A stretch of DNA of 64,000 nt from Vulcanimicrobiota bacterium (lineage in GTDB: Bacteria > Vulcanimicrobiota > Vulcanimicrobiia > Vulcanimicrobiales > Vulcanimicrobiaceae). The stretch is from assembly GCA_003161435.1 (NCBI GenBank), contig PMOS01000030.1, positions 1-64,000 of the forward strand, read 5' to 3'. Under the pieces are notes generated by a model. That model was given only the letters and a program-made list of their open reading frames with translations, made no database searches and was not told the DNA's origin. Of the stretch, positions 1 through 8,584 are shown in pieces. The position numbers and the translations under genes were made by a program. The first letter of the stretch is position 1. Each line of letters starts with the position of its first letter.

Positions 1-118
1 GTCGGAGTCGGCGTCGGCGTCGGTGTCGGCGTCGGCGTCGGCGAAGGCGTCGGTGTCGGCGTCGGCGTCGGCGAAGGCGTCGGTGTCGGCGTCGGCGTCG
101 GAACCGGCGTCGGCGTCG
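1..118. repeat. Hexanucleotide repeat coding for (Thr-Pro)n
   Basis: Degenerate GTCGGC hexamers with occasional GAAGGC interruptions form a longer period of about 36 bases. On the minus strand they read PTPTPT with periodic PSP. The open frame is kept throughout, so this is a coding tandem repeat within the truncated lipoprotein, not a CRISPR array. Confidence 0.85.
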
Positions 119-785
119 GGAGCGACGAAGCCGTCGTAAAGGCCACGAACACGTACCTCTGGCTCGCCACGAAGGTGAACGGAACGTTCGGCGGCGTCCA
201 CGTCATCGTCGTCGACGTCACGAGCGTCCCGGGACCCTCGAGCGTCGTCCATCCGTTTGCCGGATGCGTCGGATCGTAGTACGCGATGTATGACAGTGCC
301 GCAGGCGGCACCGACGCCGCCGTCGGGAACTGGACGGTGAACATCGGCGGCGACGCGAAGCTGACCGTCGCGCTCGACGTCAGCGAAAAGAACGCGAACG
401 GTGCGATCGACGCGCCGCCGATGTTCTGCGGGCGCCGGCGCATGTCTTGAACCGTCGGCGTGCCGCTCGGCTGGCTGAGCGAGAACACGTCGGTGATCGT
501 CGCCACGGCGCTCGCCGTACCGACCGTGAAGGTACCACTGTAACCGGCGCCGATCGGACCCAGTCCGAGCGTGACGGGGCCGGTCGTGCTGGTGTGAACC
601 GTCCCGGTGGCGCTGACCGGCGGCGGTACCGGCGTCGCGGTCGGGACCGGCGTCGGAACCGGCGTCGCGGTCGGCGTGGTCACCCCCGTGTTTACGGGCG
701 GCGACGAAGTACTGCCGCCGTTGCAGCCGGCAAACAGCGCGGCTGCGACGATCGCCGCTGCGAGTGCGCCGGTGCGGAAACCCAT
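1..785 (-). CDS. Lipoprotein with Pro/Thr-repeat tail, C-terminus cut by window edge
   Basis: Read on the minus strand from an ATG at 785 that has a purine-rich GAGAGGGAAAG just upstream; an in-frame ATG 27 bases earlier has no such site. A hydrophobic leader ends in a lipobox (LFAGC, Cys about residue 21), so an outer-surface lipoprotein is expected. A short TP/VP-rich linker follows (about residues 37-57), then roughly 165 residues of small-residue-rich sequence with no recognised fold, then a long Thr-Pro repeat that runs off the edge. Neighbour on the same strand is another lipoprotein. No function can be assigned; surface display on a rigid Pro/Thr stalk is an inference. Confidence 0.7.
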   Translation of the reverse strand, partial: MGFRTGALAAAIVAAALFAGCNGGSTSSPPVNTGVTTPTATPVPTPVPTATPVPPPVSATGTVHTSTTGPVTLGLGPIGAGYSGTFTVGTASAVATITDVFSLSQPSGTPTVQDMRRRPQNIGGASIAPFAFFSLTSSATVSFASPPMFTVQFPTAASVPPAALSYIAYYDPTHPANGWTTLEGPGTLVTSTTMTWTPPNVPFTFVASQRYVFVAFTTASSLPTPTPVPTPTPTPTPSPTPTPTPTPSPTPTPTPTPTPTP

Positions 786-813
786 GAACTTTCCCTCTCT
801 CTGCGCGCGCATC

Positions 814-2517
814 TCAGTACACCAGCTTTCCGATGCGGCCCGGGTTCACGCCGGTGCCGGGCTCGCAGAACCACAGCGAGCCGTCCGGCGCAACCGCGAT
901 CCCTCTGAGGCCCAGGCCGGTGACGGGCGACGCGTATTCGCTGACCGTGCCGCCGGTGGTGATGCGGCCGATCTTGTCGAGGCCGTTCTCGGTGAACCAC
1001 AACGCGCCGTCTTGGCCGACGACGATCCCGACCGGTTGCGAGTTCGCCGTGAGCGTCGGGAACTCGCCGGTGACCGAGAACGAGCTGGGGGACAGGCGCC
1101 CGATCTGGTTCGTGCCGTTTTCGGTGAACCACAGGTTGCCGTCGGGGCCGCGCACGATCGACTCCGGCGTCGTACCGGTGGTCAGGCTGATTTCGGATTG
1201 CGTGGTGAAAAGGTTGGCGATGCGGCCGATCTTGTTGGCCGTCGACTCCGTGTAGTACAGGTTGTTGTCGGGCGCCGTCGCGATCCCGATCGGACCCGCG
1301 CCTGCAGTCGGGATGCTGGTCTCGCCGGCGACGCCGGAGCTGATCCCCTGGAAGCCGACGCGGCTGCTGCCGTTGGCGACGTACCAGATGTTGCCGTCAC
1401 CGCGGTCGACCAGCCCCACCGGGTTGTCGGGCGGCGGCGGCGAGAACAACGTCGAGTTCTCGGTAAACGTTCCGGTCGTCGTGAGCTTCGTGATCTTGCT
1501 GCTGCCCGGCGACGGCGTCGTCGCGAACTCGGTGAACCACAAGTTGCCGTCACTGGCACCAATGATCATCTGCGGTTGCGCGTTGGCGGTCGGGATGGTG
1601 AACTCGGTCACCACGCCGGACGGCGTGATCCGCGCCACCGCGCTGCCGGGCGACTCGGTGAACCACATGTTGCCGTCGGAGCCGGCGGCGATCCATTGCG
1701 GCCCGTTCGTGCCGGTCGGGATCGAGAACTGGTAGAACGTCGGCGTCGGCGAGAAGGTCGCGGCCGCGTTCGTAACGCCGGTCGCCGATGCGACGATGGA
1801 TGCGCTCGCGAGCGTCTTGCCATTGTAGGTCAGCGTCGGAGCAGTCGCGGCGTTGGGGACGTTGTTCGTCGAGAGCGACAGCGTGCCGCTGTTCGCCGGA
1901 TCGCTGAGCGTCAGATGGATCGACGTGTTGTAATCGCCCGGTCCGACGATCGTGTTGCCGTCGGCGTCCTTGGCAGCGACGTTCACGTTGACCGTCGCCG
2001 GGACGCCGGCGTTGGGCGTGGGGTTGCTCAACGACACCGCGATCGAGGCGATGACGCCGTTGAGGGTCGCGGAGACGTTGTTGGCCGCGCCGTTGACGAT
2101 GGCTTGGGTGACCGAGGCGCGGCTGAGGACGTTGCCTTGCCCGTTCTGCGCGTCGTAGGTCGCGAAGGTGAACGTGTCGGTGCCGACCGGGGCGTCGATC
2201 GTCAGGGTCGTCGCCGGTGAGTTGAGATACTGCGGCGTTCCACCGTTGACGGTGACCGAGACGCTGCGCGCGGTGAACGGGACGTACTTCGGGCTGCGCT
2301 GCGCCGAAGACGTCGTCGTCCCGGGCCAGTGCATCGTAAAGGTGACGCTCACGCTGGCCGGCGTTTTCGGCGGGCTTCCGGGGTTCGCCGGGGTGACCGA
2401 CGGCGTCGAGGCCCCGCCCCCACCGCATCCGGCGGCGAGTACGGCGACGAGCGCCGCGCCGAACAGGCGCGCGACCACACGGGAGATTCGAAGTCTACTG
2501 TACGGCAAGACGCCCAT
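814..2517 (-). CDS. Vgb-like six-bladed beta-propeller lipoprotein
   Basis: 567 residues. Start chosen at 2517 because GAGAAGGG lies 7 bases upstream; an in-frame ATG at 2568 has none. The leader ends in lipobox VLAAGC (Cys about residue 31), followed by a Ser/Pro/Thr-rich linker. Residues about 35-270 hold Ig-like beta-rich sequence. The C-terminal half carries repeated blades with the signature G(S/P)DGNLWFTE and a recurring (A/G)RI motif, typical of COG4257 (virginiamycin B lyase-like, streptogramin lyase fold). The family signature is structural; lyase activity is not implied. It probably acts as a surface-anchored binding propeller. Confidence 0.8.
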   Translation of the reverse strand: MGVLPYSRLRISRVVARLFGAALVAVLAAGCGGGGASTPSVTPANPGSPPKTPASVSVTFTMHWPGTTTSSAQRSPKYVPFTARSVSVTVNGGTPQYLNSPATTLTIDAPVGTDTFTFATYDAQNGQGNVLSRASVTQAIVNGAANNVSATLNGVIASIAVSLSNPTPNAGVPATVNVNVAAKDADGNTIVGPGDYNTSIHLTLSDPANSGTLSLSTNNVPNAATAPTLTYNGKTLASASIVASATGVTNAAATFSPTPTFYQFSIPTGTNGPQWIAAGSDGNMWFTESPGSAVARITPSGVVTEFTIPTANAQPQMIIGASDGNLWFTEFATTPSPGSSKITKLTTTGTFTENSTLFSPPPPDNPVGLVDRGDGNIWYVANGSSRVGFQGISSGVAGETSIPTAGAGPIGIATAPDNNLYYTESTANKIGRIANLFTTQSEISLTTGTTPESIVRGPDGNLWFTENGTNQIGRLSPSSFSVTGEFPTLTANSQPVGIVVGQDGALWFTENGLDKIGRITTGGTVSEYASPVTGLGLRGIAVAPDGSLWFCEPGTGVNPGRIGKLVY

Positions 2518-2594
2518 ACGCGAACCCTTCTCTAGACGGAGCAAGCAGCGGTACTCGAGGCGTCTCACTTACGTGCGAGCGCTCTAGTCGCTCA

Positions 2595-2612
2595 GGCGGC
2601 CCGACGGCCGCC
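2595..2612. other. GC-rich hairpin in divergent intergenic region
   Basis: A perfect 7-bp stem (GGCGGCC / GGCCGCC) around CGAC lies between the start of the Vgb-like lipoprotein and bkdA. There is no T-tract and both neighbours point away, so it is more likely a leader or regulatory structure, or chance in GC-rich DNA, than a terminator. The rest of 2518-2747 shows no clear -10/-35 pair. Confidence 0.3.
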
Positions 2613-2747
2613 CGGTCCGGTCAAGTTAACAGGCTCGCGGGGACATTCCTGGGGCGGGGCAGCCCGGCCGCCTCCGCAGGAGTCGCGGGCTCCAACGCGC
2701 GAGTATCCGCGGCTCTTACTTCCTCACGGAGCCGGGGGACCGACTCG

Positions 2748-3779
2748 ATGGCGAAAACCACGACCGCGGGCACGCGGGACCTCGACCGCGCGGGCTTGAG
2801 CGACGAACGGCTCGTCGCGATGTTGCGGAACATGCTGCTCCAACGGCAGCTCGACAACCGCGGCTTCCAACTCAACCGGCAAGGGAAGATCCCGTTCGCG
2901 CTGGGCTCCGAGGGGCACGAGGCGGTTCAGGCCGGAGCGGCGATGGCGTTCGAGCGCGGGCGCGACGTCCTGGTACCGTACTACCGCGACCTGGGGTTGG
3001 CGCTCGGCGTGGGCATGTCGCCGTTCGAGATCCTCTCGTCGCTCTTCGCCCGTCAGACCGACCGTTCGATGGGGCGGCAATTCCCCAACCACTACACCAA
3101 CCACGACCTCGGCGTGCTGTCGATCTCGTCGATCATCGCCGGGCACTGCACGCACGCGGTCGGCGTCGCTGCAGCGTTCAAGTATCGCGGTGAGGGCGGA
3201 CGCGCCGTGCTCTGCACCACCGGCGAAGGCGCGACCTCGCAAGGTGAATGGCACGAGTCGGTCAACTACGCCGCCGTTCACGGACTCCCGATCGTCTTTC
3301 TCGTGCAGAACAACGAGTGGGCGATCTCGACGCCGCAAGATCTGCAGATGCGGGTTGCCAACGTCGCCGACAAGGCACCGGGATACGGCTTGCCCGGCGT
3401 CGTGTGCGATGGTTTCAGCCCCGTCGCAACCTATGCGGCGATGAACGACGCGTTCGTCCGCGCGCGCGGCGGCGGCGGCCCGACAATCGTCGAAGCGAAG
3501 TGCTATCGCTTCCTCTCGCACTCGACCGACGACGACGATCGCACCTACCGCTCGCGCGAGGAAATCGAAGAACGGCGGAAGATGGACCCGGTGCCCCGCT
3601 TCGAGCAGGTACTCATCGAAGCCGGCGTGATCGACGAGGCACGCCGCAAGCAGTTGCGCGCCGATGTGTTGCGCGAGACGAACGAGGCGACCGACGCCGC
3701 CGAAGCGCAGCCGTACCCGCCCGCCGAGAGCCTCTACACGAACGTCGTCGCCGGAGACTATCAACCATGGCAGGAGTGA
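2748..3779 (+). CDS. bkdA1: 2-oxoisovalerate dehydrogenase E1 alpha subunit
   Basis: 343 residues, the usual length for a separate E1 alpha. It is the thiamine-diphosphate half of the E1 component that decarboxylates branched-chain 2-oxo acids and passes the acyl group to lipoyl-E2. The ThDP/Mg motif runs from GEGATSQGEWHE to VQNNEWAIS (about residues 160-195). The phospho-loop-like region LSHSTDDDDRTYR (about 257-269) resembles branched-chain enzymes more than pyruvate dehydrogenase. ATG start with GGGGGA upstream. First gene of an E1a-E1b-E2 operon; no E3 is present here. Pyruvate as substrate cannot be fully excluded. Confidence 0.88.
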   Translation: MAKTTTAGTRDLDRAGLSDERLVAMLRNMLLQRQLDNRGFQLNRQGKIPFALGSEGHEAVQAGAAMAFERGRDVLVPYYRDLGLALGVGMSPFEILSSLFARQTDRSMGRQFPNHYTNHDLGVLSISSIIAGHCTHAVGVAAAFKYRGEGGRAVLCTTGEGATSQGEWHESVNYAAVHGLPIVFLVQNNEWAISTPQDLQMRVANVADKAPGYGLPGVVCDGFSPVATYAAMNDAFVRARGGGGPTIVEAKCYRFLSHSTDDDDRTYRSREEIEERRKMDPVPRFEQVLIEAGVIDEARRKQLRADVLRETNEATDAAEAQPYPPAESLYTNVVAGDYQPWQE

Positions 3780-4789
3780 GAGCCGCGGCCGGTGCGGCGC
3801 AGACCGGCATCACCATGACCAACGTCGAGGCCGTACGAACGACGCTGCACGACGCGTTGGTGCGCGATGAGCGCGTGCTGATCATGGGTGAGGACGTCGG
3901 GGCGCGCGGCAACGTCTTCCTCATCACCAAGGGTTTTCTCGAAGAGTTCGGGCCGCAGCGCATCATCGACACGCCGCTGGCCGAAGCCTCGATCGTCGGC
4001 GTCGCGATCGGGATGGCGATGGAAGGGCTGCGGCCGATCGCCGAGATCCAATTCGCCGACTTCATCTACCCGGCGTTCAACCAGATCGTCGGCGAGGCGG
4101 CCAAGATTCGCTATCGCAGCAACGGCGACTACACCTGTCCGCTGGTTATCCGTACGCCGTACGGCGGCGGCGTCCGCGGCGCGCTCTCGCACTCGGTTTC
4201 GATCGAAGCGTTGTTCTACCATGTGCCCGGACTGACGATCCTTGCGCCGTCGACGCCGGCCGACATCAAGGGCTTGCTCAACGCGGCGATCGAATCGCCC
4301 GATCCGGTGCTGTTCCTCGAGCACAAGAAGACCTATCGCAGCGTCAAGGGCGAGGTCCCCGCGGGTTACTACACGATCCCGATCGGCAAGGCCGACGTGA
4401 AGAAGGCCGGCAGCGACGTCACGGTCGTGTCGTTCGGGTACAACCTGCACCAAGCGCTCGACGCGGCGAACCGGCTCGAGGGTGAAGACGTCTCGGTCGA
4501 GGTGATCGACCTGCGCTCGATTCGCCCGATGGACAAGACGACGATCCTCCAGAGCGTGCGCAAAACGCGTAAGCTCTTGATCGTGCACGAAGACAACAAG
4601 TTCGGTGGTGTCGGCGCGGAGATCGCCGCGATGGTCGCCGAGGAGGCGCTGTTCGATCTGGACGCGCCGATCCGGCGACTCGCCGGCCCGGACGTGCCGG
4701 CGATGGGCTACGCGCTGCCGCTCGAAGAAGAGTTCATGATCTCGACCGAGGAGATGGTCGGGGCGATGCGCGATCTGGCGAAATTCTAG
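3767..4789 (+). CDS. bkdA2: 2-oxoisovalerate dehydrogenase E1 beta subunit
   Basis: About 340 residues from the ATG at 3767, which overlaps the end of E1 alpha by 13 bases and has GGAG 10 bases upstream; a second in-frame ATG at 3815 would give 324 residues and cannot be excluded. Landmarks include the RDERVLIMGEDVG block near the N-terminus, the RTPYGGGVRGALSHS segment and a C-terminal transketolase domain with VSVEVIDLRSIRPMD. It pairs with E1 alpha to form the a2b2 heterotetramer. The overlap suggests translational coupling for equal stoichiometry. Confidence 0.88.
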   Translation: MAGVRAAAGAAQTGITMTNVEAVRTTLHDALVRDERVLIMGEDVGARGNVFLITKGFLEEFGPQRIIDTPLAEASIVGVAIGMAMEGLRPIAEIQFADFIYPAFNQIVGEAAKIRYRSNGDYTCPLVIRTPYGGGVRGALSHSVSIEALFYHVPGLTILAPSTPADIKGLLNAAIESPDPVLFLEHKKTYRSVKGEVPAGYYTIPIGKADVKKAGSDVTVVSFGYNLHQALDAANRLEGEDVSVEVIDLRSIRPMDKTTILQSVRKTRKLLIVHEDNKFGGVGAEIAAMVAEEALFDLDAPIRRLAGPDVPAMGYALPLEEEFMISTEEMVGAMRDLAKF

Positions 4790-4819
4790 TGGATCGTCTT
4801 GCCCGGGTAAACCGCTGAC

Positions 4820-6235
4820 ATGGCGACCACGATCACGATGCCCCAGTTGGGCGAGACTGTCACCGAAGGTACGGTCGCGCAGTGGCTCAAGCAGCCCGGC
4901 GACAGCGTCGAGAAGTACGAAGCCTTCGTCGAGGTGTCGACCGACAAGGTCAACGCCGAGGTTCCGTCGCCCGTCAGCGGCGTGATTCGCGAGTTGATCG
5001 TCAAGGAGGGCGAAACCGTACCGACCGGAGCGCCGATCGCGATCATCGACGACATCGCATCGGACGTTCAAGCTCCCCCAACCGCCAGCGGCTCGCCGTC
5101 CGAGCAAGTCGCCGCGGCTGCGGGCCGCGACGGGACGAACGCCGAGGCGAACCGGCAGGGCGACGATGAGCCCGTCCCCGGCGGGAACGTCGGAATCGGT
5201 GGCCCGAGCTATAGCGCCGCGGCGACCTCGAACGGCGCCGCCGGCAACGGCAGCTCGAGCGGGACGGCGCCCGGCGGCGTGCGGACCTCACCCGCGGTGC
5301 GCCGCCTCGCGCGCGAGCACCGCGTCGACTTGGCCGCCGTGCGCGGCACGGGCGACAATGGGCGGATCACCGCCAACGACATCCTGGCTGCGGCCAACGC
5401 AGGGCCCAGCGCCGGCGTCGCCGCGACGATCGGCGCCGACAACGCCGAGTACATCGCGCCGGCTGCAACCGCCCTCGCGCCGCCGCCCGCGACCGCCGGG
5501 ACCAAGCCGCCGGCGAAGCCGTCGTACGGCACCGCGCGTCCGGGCGACGTGATCCCGCTGACGCAGGCGCGTCGCATCATCGCGCAGCGGATGGTCGATT
5601 CCAAGCATACCGCGCCGCACGCCTGGACGATGACCGAAGTCGACGTCACCAACGTCTGGAAGTGGCGCGCCCGCGAGAAGGACGCGTTCGAGAAGAGTAC
5701 CGGCGTCAAGCTGACGCTGCTGCCGTTCTTCGTGCGCGCAGTGGTCGAGTCGCTCGCGGCCTTTCCGCTCATGAACGCGTCGTTCGCCGAGGACGGTATC
5801 CACGTCCATCGCGATGTCAACATCGGGCTCGCGATCGCTGCCGACGGAAACCTCGTCGTCCCCGTCTTGCGCCACGCCGACCAGCTTTCGGTTCGCGGGA
5901 TCGCGCTGGCGGCAGGCGAGCTCATCGACAAGGCACGGCGCGGGCGGTTGGGCGCCGACGATCTCGCCGGCGGCACGTTCACCGTCAACAACACCGGCGC
6001 CAACGGCTCGATCCTGTCGGCGCCGATCCTGGTCCCCGGCCAAGCCGGGATCGTGACCTCCGAAGCGATCGTCAAGCGCGCGGTCGTCCGTGACGACGAC
6101 GCGATCGCCGTCCGCTCGATGATGAACGTCTGCATGTCGCTCGACCATCGCGTCATCGACGGTGCGGTCGCGAGCGGCTTCTTGAGCGATCTCAAAAAGC
6201 GGCTCGAAGCGATGGGCCCCTCAGGATCGCTATAG
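4820..6235 (+). CDS. bkdB: Dihydrolipoamide acyltransferase E2 of 2-oxoacid dehydrogenase
   Basis: 471 residues. One N-terminal lipoyl domain (about 1-77) with the lipoylated lysine in VSTDKVNAE (Lys43), an Ala/Gly/Pro-rich linker, a peripheral-subunit-binding domain starting RTSPAVRRLA (about 154-190), a second linker, and the acyltransferase domain with the active-site motif DHRVIDG (His about 442). It forms the core of the complex fed by the two upstream E1 genes. Its stop codon TAG overlaps by one base the GTG proposed as start of the next gene. The E3 dihydrolipoamide dehydrogenase must be encoded elsewhere. Confidence 0.92.
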   Translation: MATTITMPQLGETVTEGTVAQWLKQPGDSVEKYEAFVEVSTDKVNAEVPSPVSGVIRELIVKEGETVPTGAPIAIIDDIASDVQAPPTASGSPSEQVAAAAGRDGTNAEANRQGDDEPVPGGNVGIGGPSYSAAATSNGAAGNGSSSGTAPGGVRTSPAVRRLAREHRVDLAAVRGTGDNGRITANDILAAANAGPSAGVAATIGADNAEYIAPAATALAPPPATAGTKPPAKPSYGTARPGDVIPLTQARRIIAQRMVDSKHTAPHAWTMTEVDVTNVWKWRAREKDAFEKSTGVKLTLLPFFVRAVVESLAAFPLMNASFAEDGIHVHRDVNIGLAIAADGNLVVPVLRHADQLSVRGIALAAGELIDKARRGRLGADDLAGGTFTVNNTGANGSILSAPILVPGQAGIVTSEAIVKRAVVRDDDAIAVRSMMNVCMSLDHRVIDGAVASGFLSDLKKRLEAMGPSGSL

Positions 6236-7836
6236 TGGATTCGGCCGGAGGCCGAATCCTTCGCGTTTGGCCTTCGGCCAAGCCGCCGGGGCTTCGCGTT
6301 TGGCCGGCATTTGCGGTCGCGTTGTTGTTGGCGGTGTTCGGCAGCGGTGCGGCGGCGGTGGCGGCGGTCGACGACGAACCCAGCGGGTTGATCGCGTCGG
6401 GCGCGACGTTGGCGCACGTCCGCGCTTTGTACGATCACGCGCATACGCACGAGCACACGCGCGCGGCGACGGTGATCGAAGACTGGCGGCTGTTTCAAGA
6501 CGGAACCGTCGGTTCGTACCGTGTCAACCGGCTGGGTAAGGACATCCGCGAGACGACGACGCTCGGACCGCTCGTCTACCAGCGCGGCGTGCGCGGCGCC
6601 GTTCGCTGGGAGCAGAACCGCAACGGCATCGTCTACACCTATCCGGGCGTGCACGAACTGCGCGACGCCGCCAGCGAGCGCGCGTTCCGCGACCCGAGCG
6701 ACGATCGCGACGTCAAGCTCATCGGCGAGTCGCTCGCGCTCAATGCATACGTCGTCGAGGTCAACCCGGCGACCGGGCGGCACGAGTGGCTGTTCGTCGA
6801 CAAACGCACGGGGTACGTCGCGCGGCGCGAGTACGTCGAAAGGCGCCGCCGCTACGCGACGAGCTACGACGACTACAAGGTCGTCGAAGGCGTGCCCGAA
6901 CCATCCAGAACGCGAACCGTCGACTCGCTGGGCAACGAACGCGAGCAGATCTTGGTGAACCGCTCGCTCGACACGACCCCCGATCTGCGCGACGTCGATA
7001 TTCCGGCGCCGCGGCGCGTCGTCGAGTTCCCCGAGAAACAGCCGACGGTGCGGTTGCCGGTGCGGTTCGTCAACGGGCTTGCGATCGTGCGGGTGATCGT
7101 CGGACGCGTGGGCTACGACTTCTTGCTCGACTCAGGTGCGGCCGGGATCGTGATCGATCCGTCGGTCGCGCAGCAGCAAGGGCTGCAACTGTACGGGCAG
7201 CGCCTGGGTGCGACCTTGGGGACCTTTCCCGAATCGACGACGATCGTGCCGCAGATGACGATCGGCGGCCTGCGCATGCGCAACGTCGTCTCGCGCGTCG
7301 TCAGCGTTCCGTTCCGCGTCGACGATCGCACGCACGTCGCGGGCTTGCTCGGGTTCGACTTCTTCGCCGACGCGGTCGTTCACGTCGACCTGCAGCGAAA
7401 TCTCGCCGAAGCGCTCTCGCCCGACCATTTTCGCCCGCCGGTCGACGCCGTTACGGTAAACGTCGGGCTCGACGACAAAACGCCGGCCGTCGCAGCACGC
7501 GCGGGCAGCGCCAGCGGTCGCGTCGTCCTCGATACGGGCGCAAATCGCACCGTGTTCGAGACGGCGTTCGCCGAGCGCGGCGACTTCTCGCCCGACCGCG
7601 TCGCGAGCACGATGCACGTGCGCGGAATGGGCGGTTACGCGAACGCGGAACCGACGCGCGTCCCGACCTTCGAGCTCGGCGGGATATGGATCCGCGAGGC
7701 GACCGCCGACGTCTCGAACGTCGACCTCGGGACCGAAGACGTCGACGGCATCGTCGGAACCGACTTGCTGCGCTCGTACGACCTGTGGTTCGACGACCGC
7801 GCCAACGCCGTCTACCTGCGCAAATCGAAGCGCTAG
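6235..7836 (+). CDS. Secreted retropepsin-like aspartyl protease, two-domain
   Basis: 533 residues with two aspartic-protease lobes: FLLDSGA at about residue 297 and VVLDTGA at about 431, each with the flap-like hydrophobic context of the retropepsin/gag-asp superfamily. About 240 residues of unassigned sequence come first. A hydrophobic leader (WPAFAVALLLAVFGSGAAAVA) suggests export. The only upstream start is GTG at 6235, one base into the E2 stop codon, which forces the first 20-odd codons to run through two perfect hairpins (6237-6281). A downstream GTG or TTG within the leader would give a shortened signal peptide. The terminal TAG lies in the left copy of CTAG flanking a MITE-like element. 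Substrate unknown. Confidence 0.72.
   Translation: MDSAGGRILRVWPSAKPPGLRVWPAFAVALLLAVFGSGAAAVAAVDDEPSGLIASGATLAHVRALYDHAHTHEHTRAATVIEDWRLFQDGTVGSYRVNRLGKDIRETTTLGPLVYQRGVRGAVRWEQNRNGIVYTYPGVHELRDAASERAFRDPSDDRDVKLIGESLALNAYVVEVNPATGRHEWLFVDKRTGYVARREYVERRRRYATSYDDYKVVEGVPEPSRTRTVDSLGNEREQILVNRSLDTTPDLRDVDIPAPRRVVEFPEKQPTVRLPVRFVNGLAIVRVIVGRVGYDFLLDSGAAGIVIDPSVAQQQGLQLYGQRLGATLGTFPESTTIVPQMTIGGLRMRNVVSRVVSVPFRVDDRTHVAGLLGFDFFADAVVHVDLQRNLAEALSPDHFRPPVDAVTVNVGLDDKTPAVAARAGSASGRVVLDTGANRTVFETAFAERGDFSPDRVASTMHVRGMGGYANAEPTRVPTFELGGIWIREATADVSNVDLGTEDVDGIVGTDLLRSYDLWFDDRANAVYLRKSKR
6237..6281. repeat. Two adjacent perfect hairpins overlapping the start of the aspartyl protease gene
   Basis: Hairpin 1: 10-bp arms GGATTCGGCC (6237-6246) and its complement (6250-6259) around GGA. 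Hairpin 2: TTGGCC (6267-6272) and GGCCAA (6276-6281) around TTC. A direct repeat CTTCGCGTTTGGCC follows each. GGCC-triloop-GGCC hairpins recur at 62435 and 52039 in this window. Position right after the bkd operon suggests a terminator or mRNA-processing hairpin that also forms the 5' end of the next reading frame. Confidence 0.6.
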
Positions 7837-8000
7837 GGAGCCTCTGAAGAAGTCGCGTACCACAAAGCCCGCGAGGATTTTTCGTCGAGTCGAGGAGCGA
7901 GAAGGGAGCAATGCCGTAGCATTGTGACCGACGCAGCGACGAAGACTCGGCGGAAAAGACCGCGGGCGACTGGTGCGGGACTTCTTCAGAGGCTCCCTAG
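7833..8000. mobile_element. MITE-like near-perfect palindromic element with CTAG flanks
   Basis: 168 bp including flanks. The outer 22 bases are a perfect inverted repeat; excluding a CTAG at each edge (7833-7836, 7997-8000), the terminal repeat is GGGAGCCTCTGAAGAAGTC. The interior is also broadly self-complementary and centres on CAATG (7909-7913) and CATTG (7920-7924). No ORF of note lies inside. CTAG at both borders looks like a 4-bp target duplication, a type used by IS5-family elements; this family link is an inference. It sits between convergent genes and would also fold as a strong bidirectional terminator. Confidence 0.8.
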
Positions 8001-8017
8001 CTCAGCCGCCCTACATG

Positions 8018-8584
8018 TTAGCGGCGGAGCGAGCGGCGACGGCCTTCGCGGACGTCGAGCAGCACGGTGCGGATGAAGGCGGTCTTGCCTTCGGTGTATG
8101 AATCGCGGTCGTCGCGGAACTCGATGGCGAGATCGCGCTTGAGCGCGCCGTACGCGGCGGCCAGCGCCGGGTCGGCGCGTAGCGCATCGCGCAGCGTGAG
8201 GTGCGCCTGCAGTGCGGCGGAACCCGACGCGCACACATAGAGATGGTGGCGCGGCGAACCGGCCGGAGCGCGAAACGCCTCCCGTCCGACGATGCCCAGA
8301 TCGCCGAGGTGAAAGTAGCCGAGGTCCGCGAGCCGCTGGCCCACCGCCGCGAAGTCGCCGGCGTCGCGCACGACGACGTCAATGTCGACGATCGGCTTTG
8401 CATCGAGCCCAGGGACCGCCGTCGCGCCGACGTGCTCGATCCCGACTGCGAGTTCTCCGAGCGCGGGCGCGATCCGATCGCGCAGCGTCTCGAACGTCGC
8501 AGGCCAAGCCGGATCGTACGGCACGACCTCGACGGGCTCGGCTCGTTCCTCAGGGCTGATCGGATCGCGGCGCCGATCGGTCAT
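8018..8584 (-). CDS. GrpB family (UPF0157) nucleotidyltransferase-fold protein
   Basis: 188 residues. Recognised by VVPYDPAWPATFETLRDRI near the N-terminus, IEHVGATAVPGLDAKPIVDIDV (the nucleotidyltransferase-like core with paired acidic residues) and the C-terminal YTEGKTAFI block. ATG at 8584 overlaps the TGA of the upstream DUF4438 gene by 4 bases, so the two are co-translated. The family is often found as a stand-alone GrpB/dephospho-CoA-kinase-associated domain; its biochemical role is not established. Confidence 0.82.
   Translation of the reverse strand: MTDRRRDPISPEERAEPVEVVPYDPAWPATFETLRDRIAPALGELAVGIEHVGATAVPGLDAKPIVDIDVVVRDAGDFAAVGQRLADLGYFHLGDLGIVGREAFRAPAGSPRHHLYVCASGSAALQAHLTLRDALRADPALAAAYGALKRDLAIEFRDDRDSYTEGKTAFIRTVLLDVREGRRRSLRR

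Noticed and set aside
1..118. CRISPR-like array at the left edge
   Set aside because: The repeat unit is only 6 bases with no unique spacers, and it keeps an open Thr-Pro coding frame.
607..2220. Long plus-strand ORF of over 500 codons opposite the Vgb-like lipoprotein
   Set aside because: Arg/Asp/Gly-rich, no family features, no ribosome site; an antisense shadow of a GC-rich gene on the other strand.
2518..2747. Riboswitch between the Vgb-like gene and the bkd operon
   Set aside because: Only a plain GC hairpin is visible; no consensus core of a known riboswitch class.
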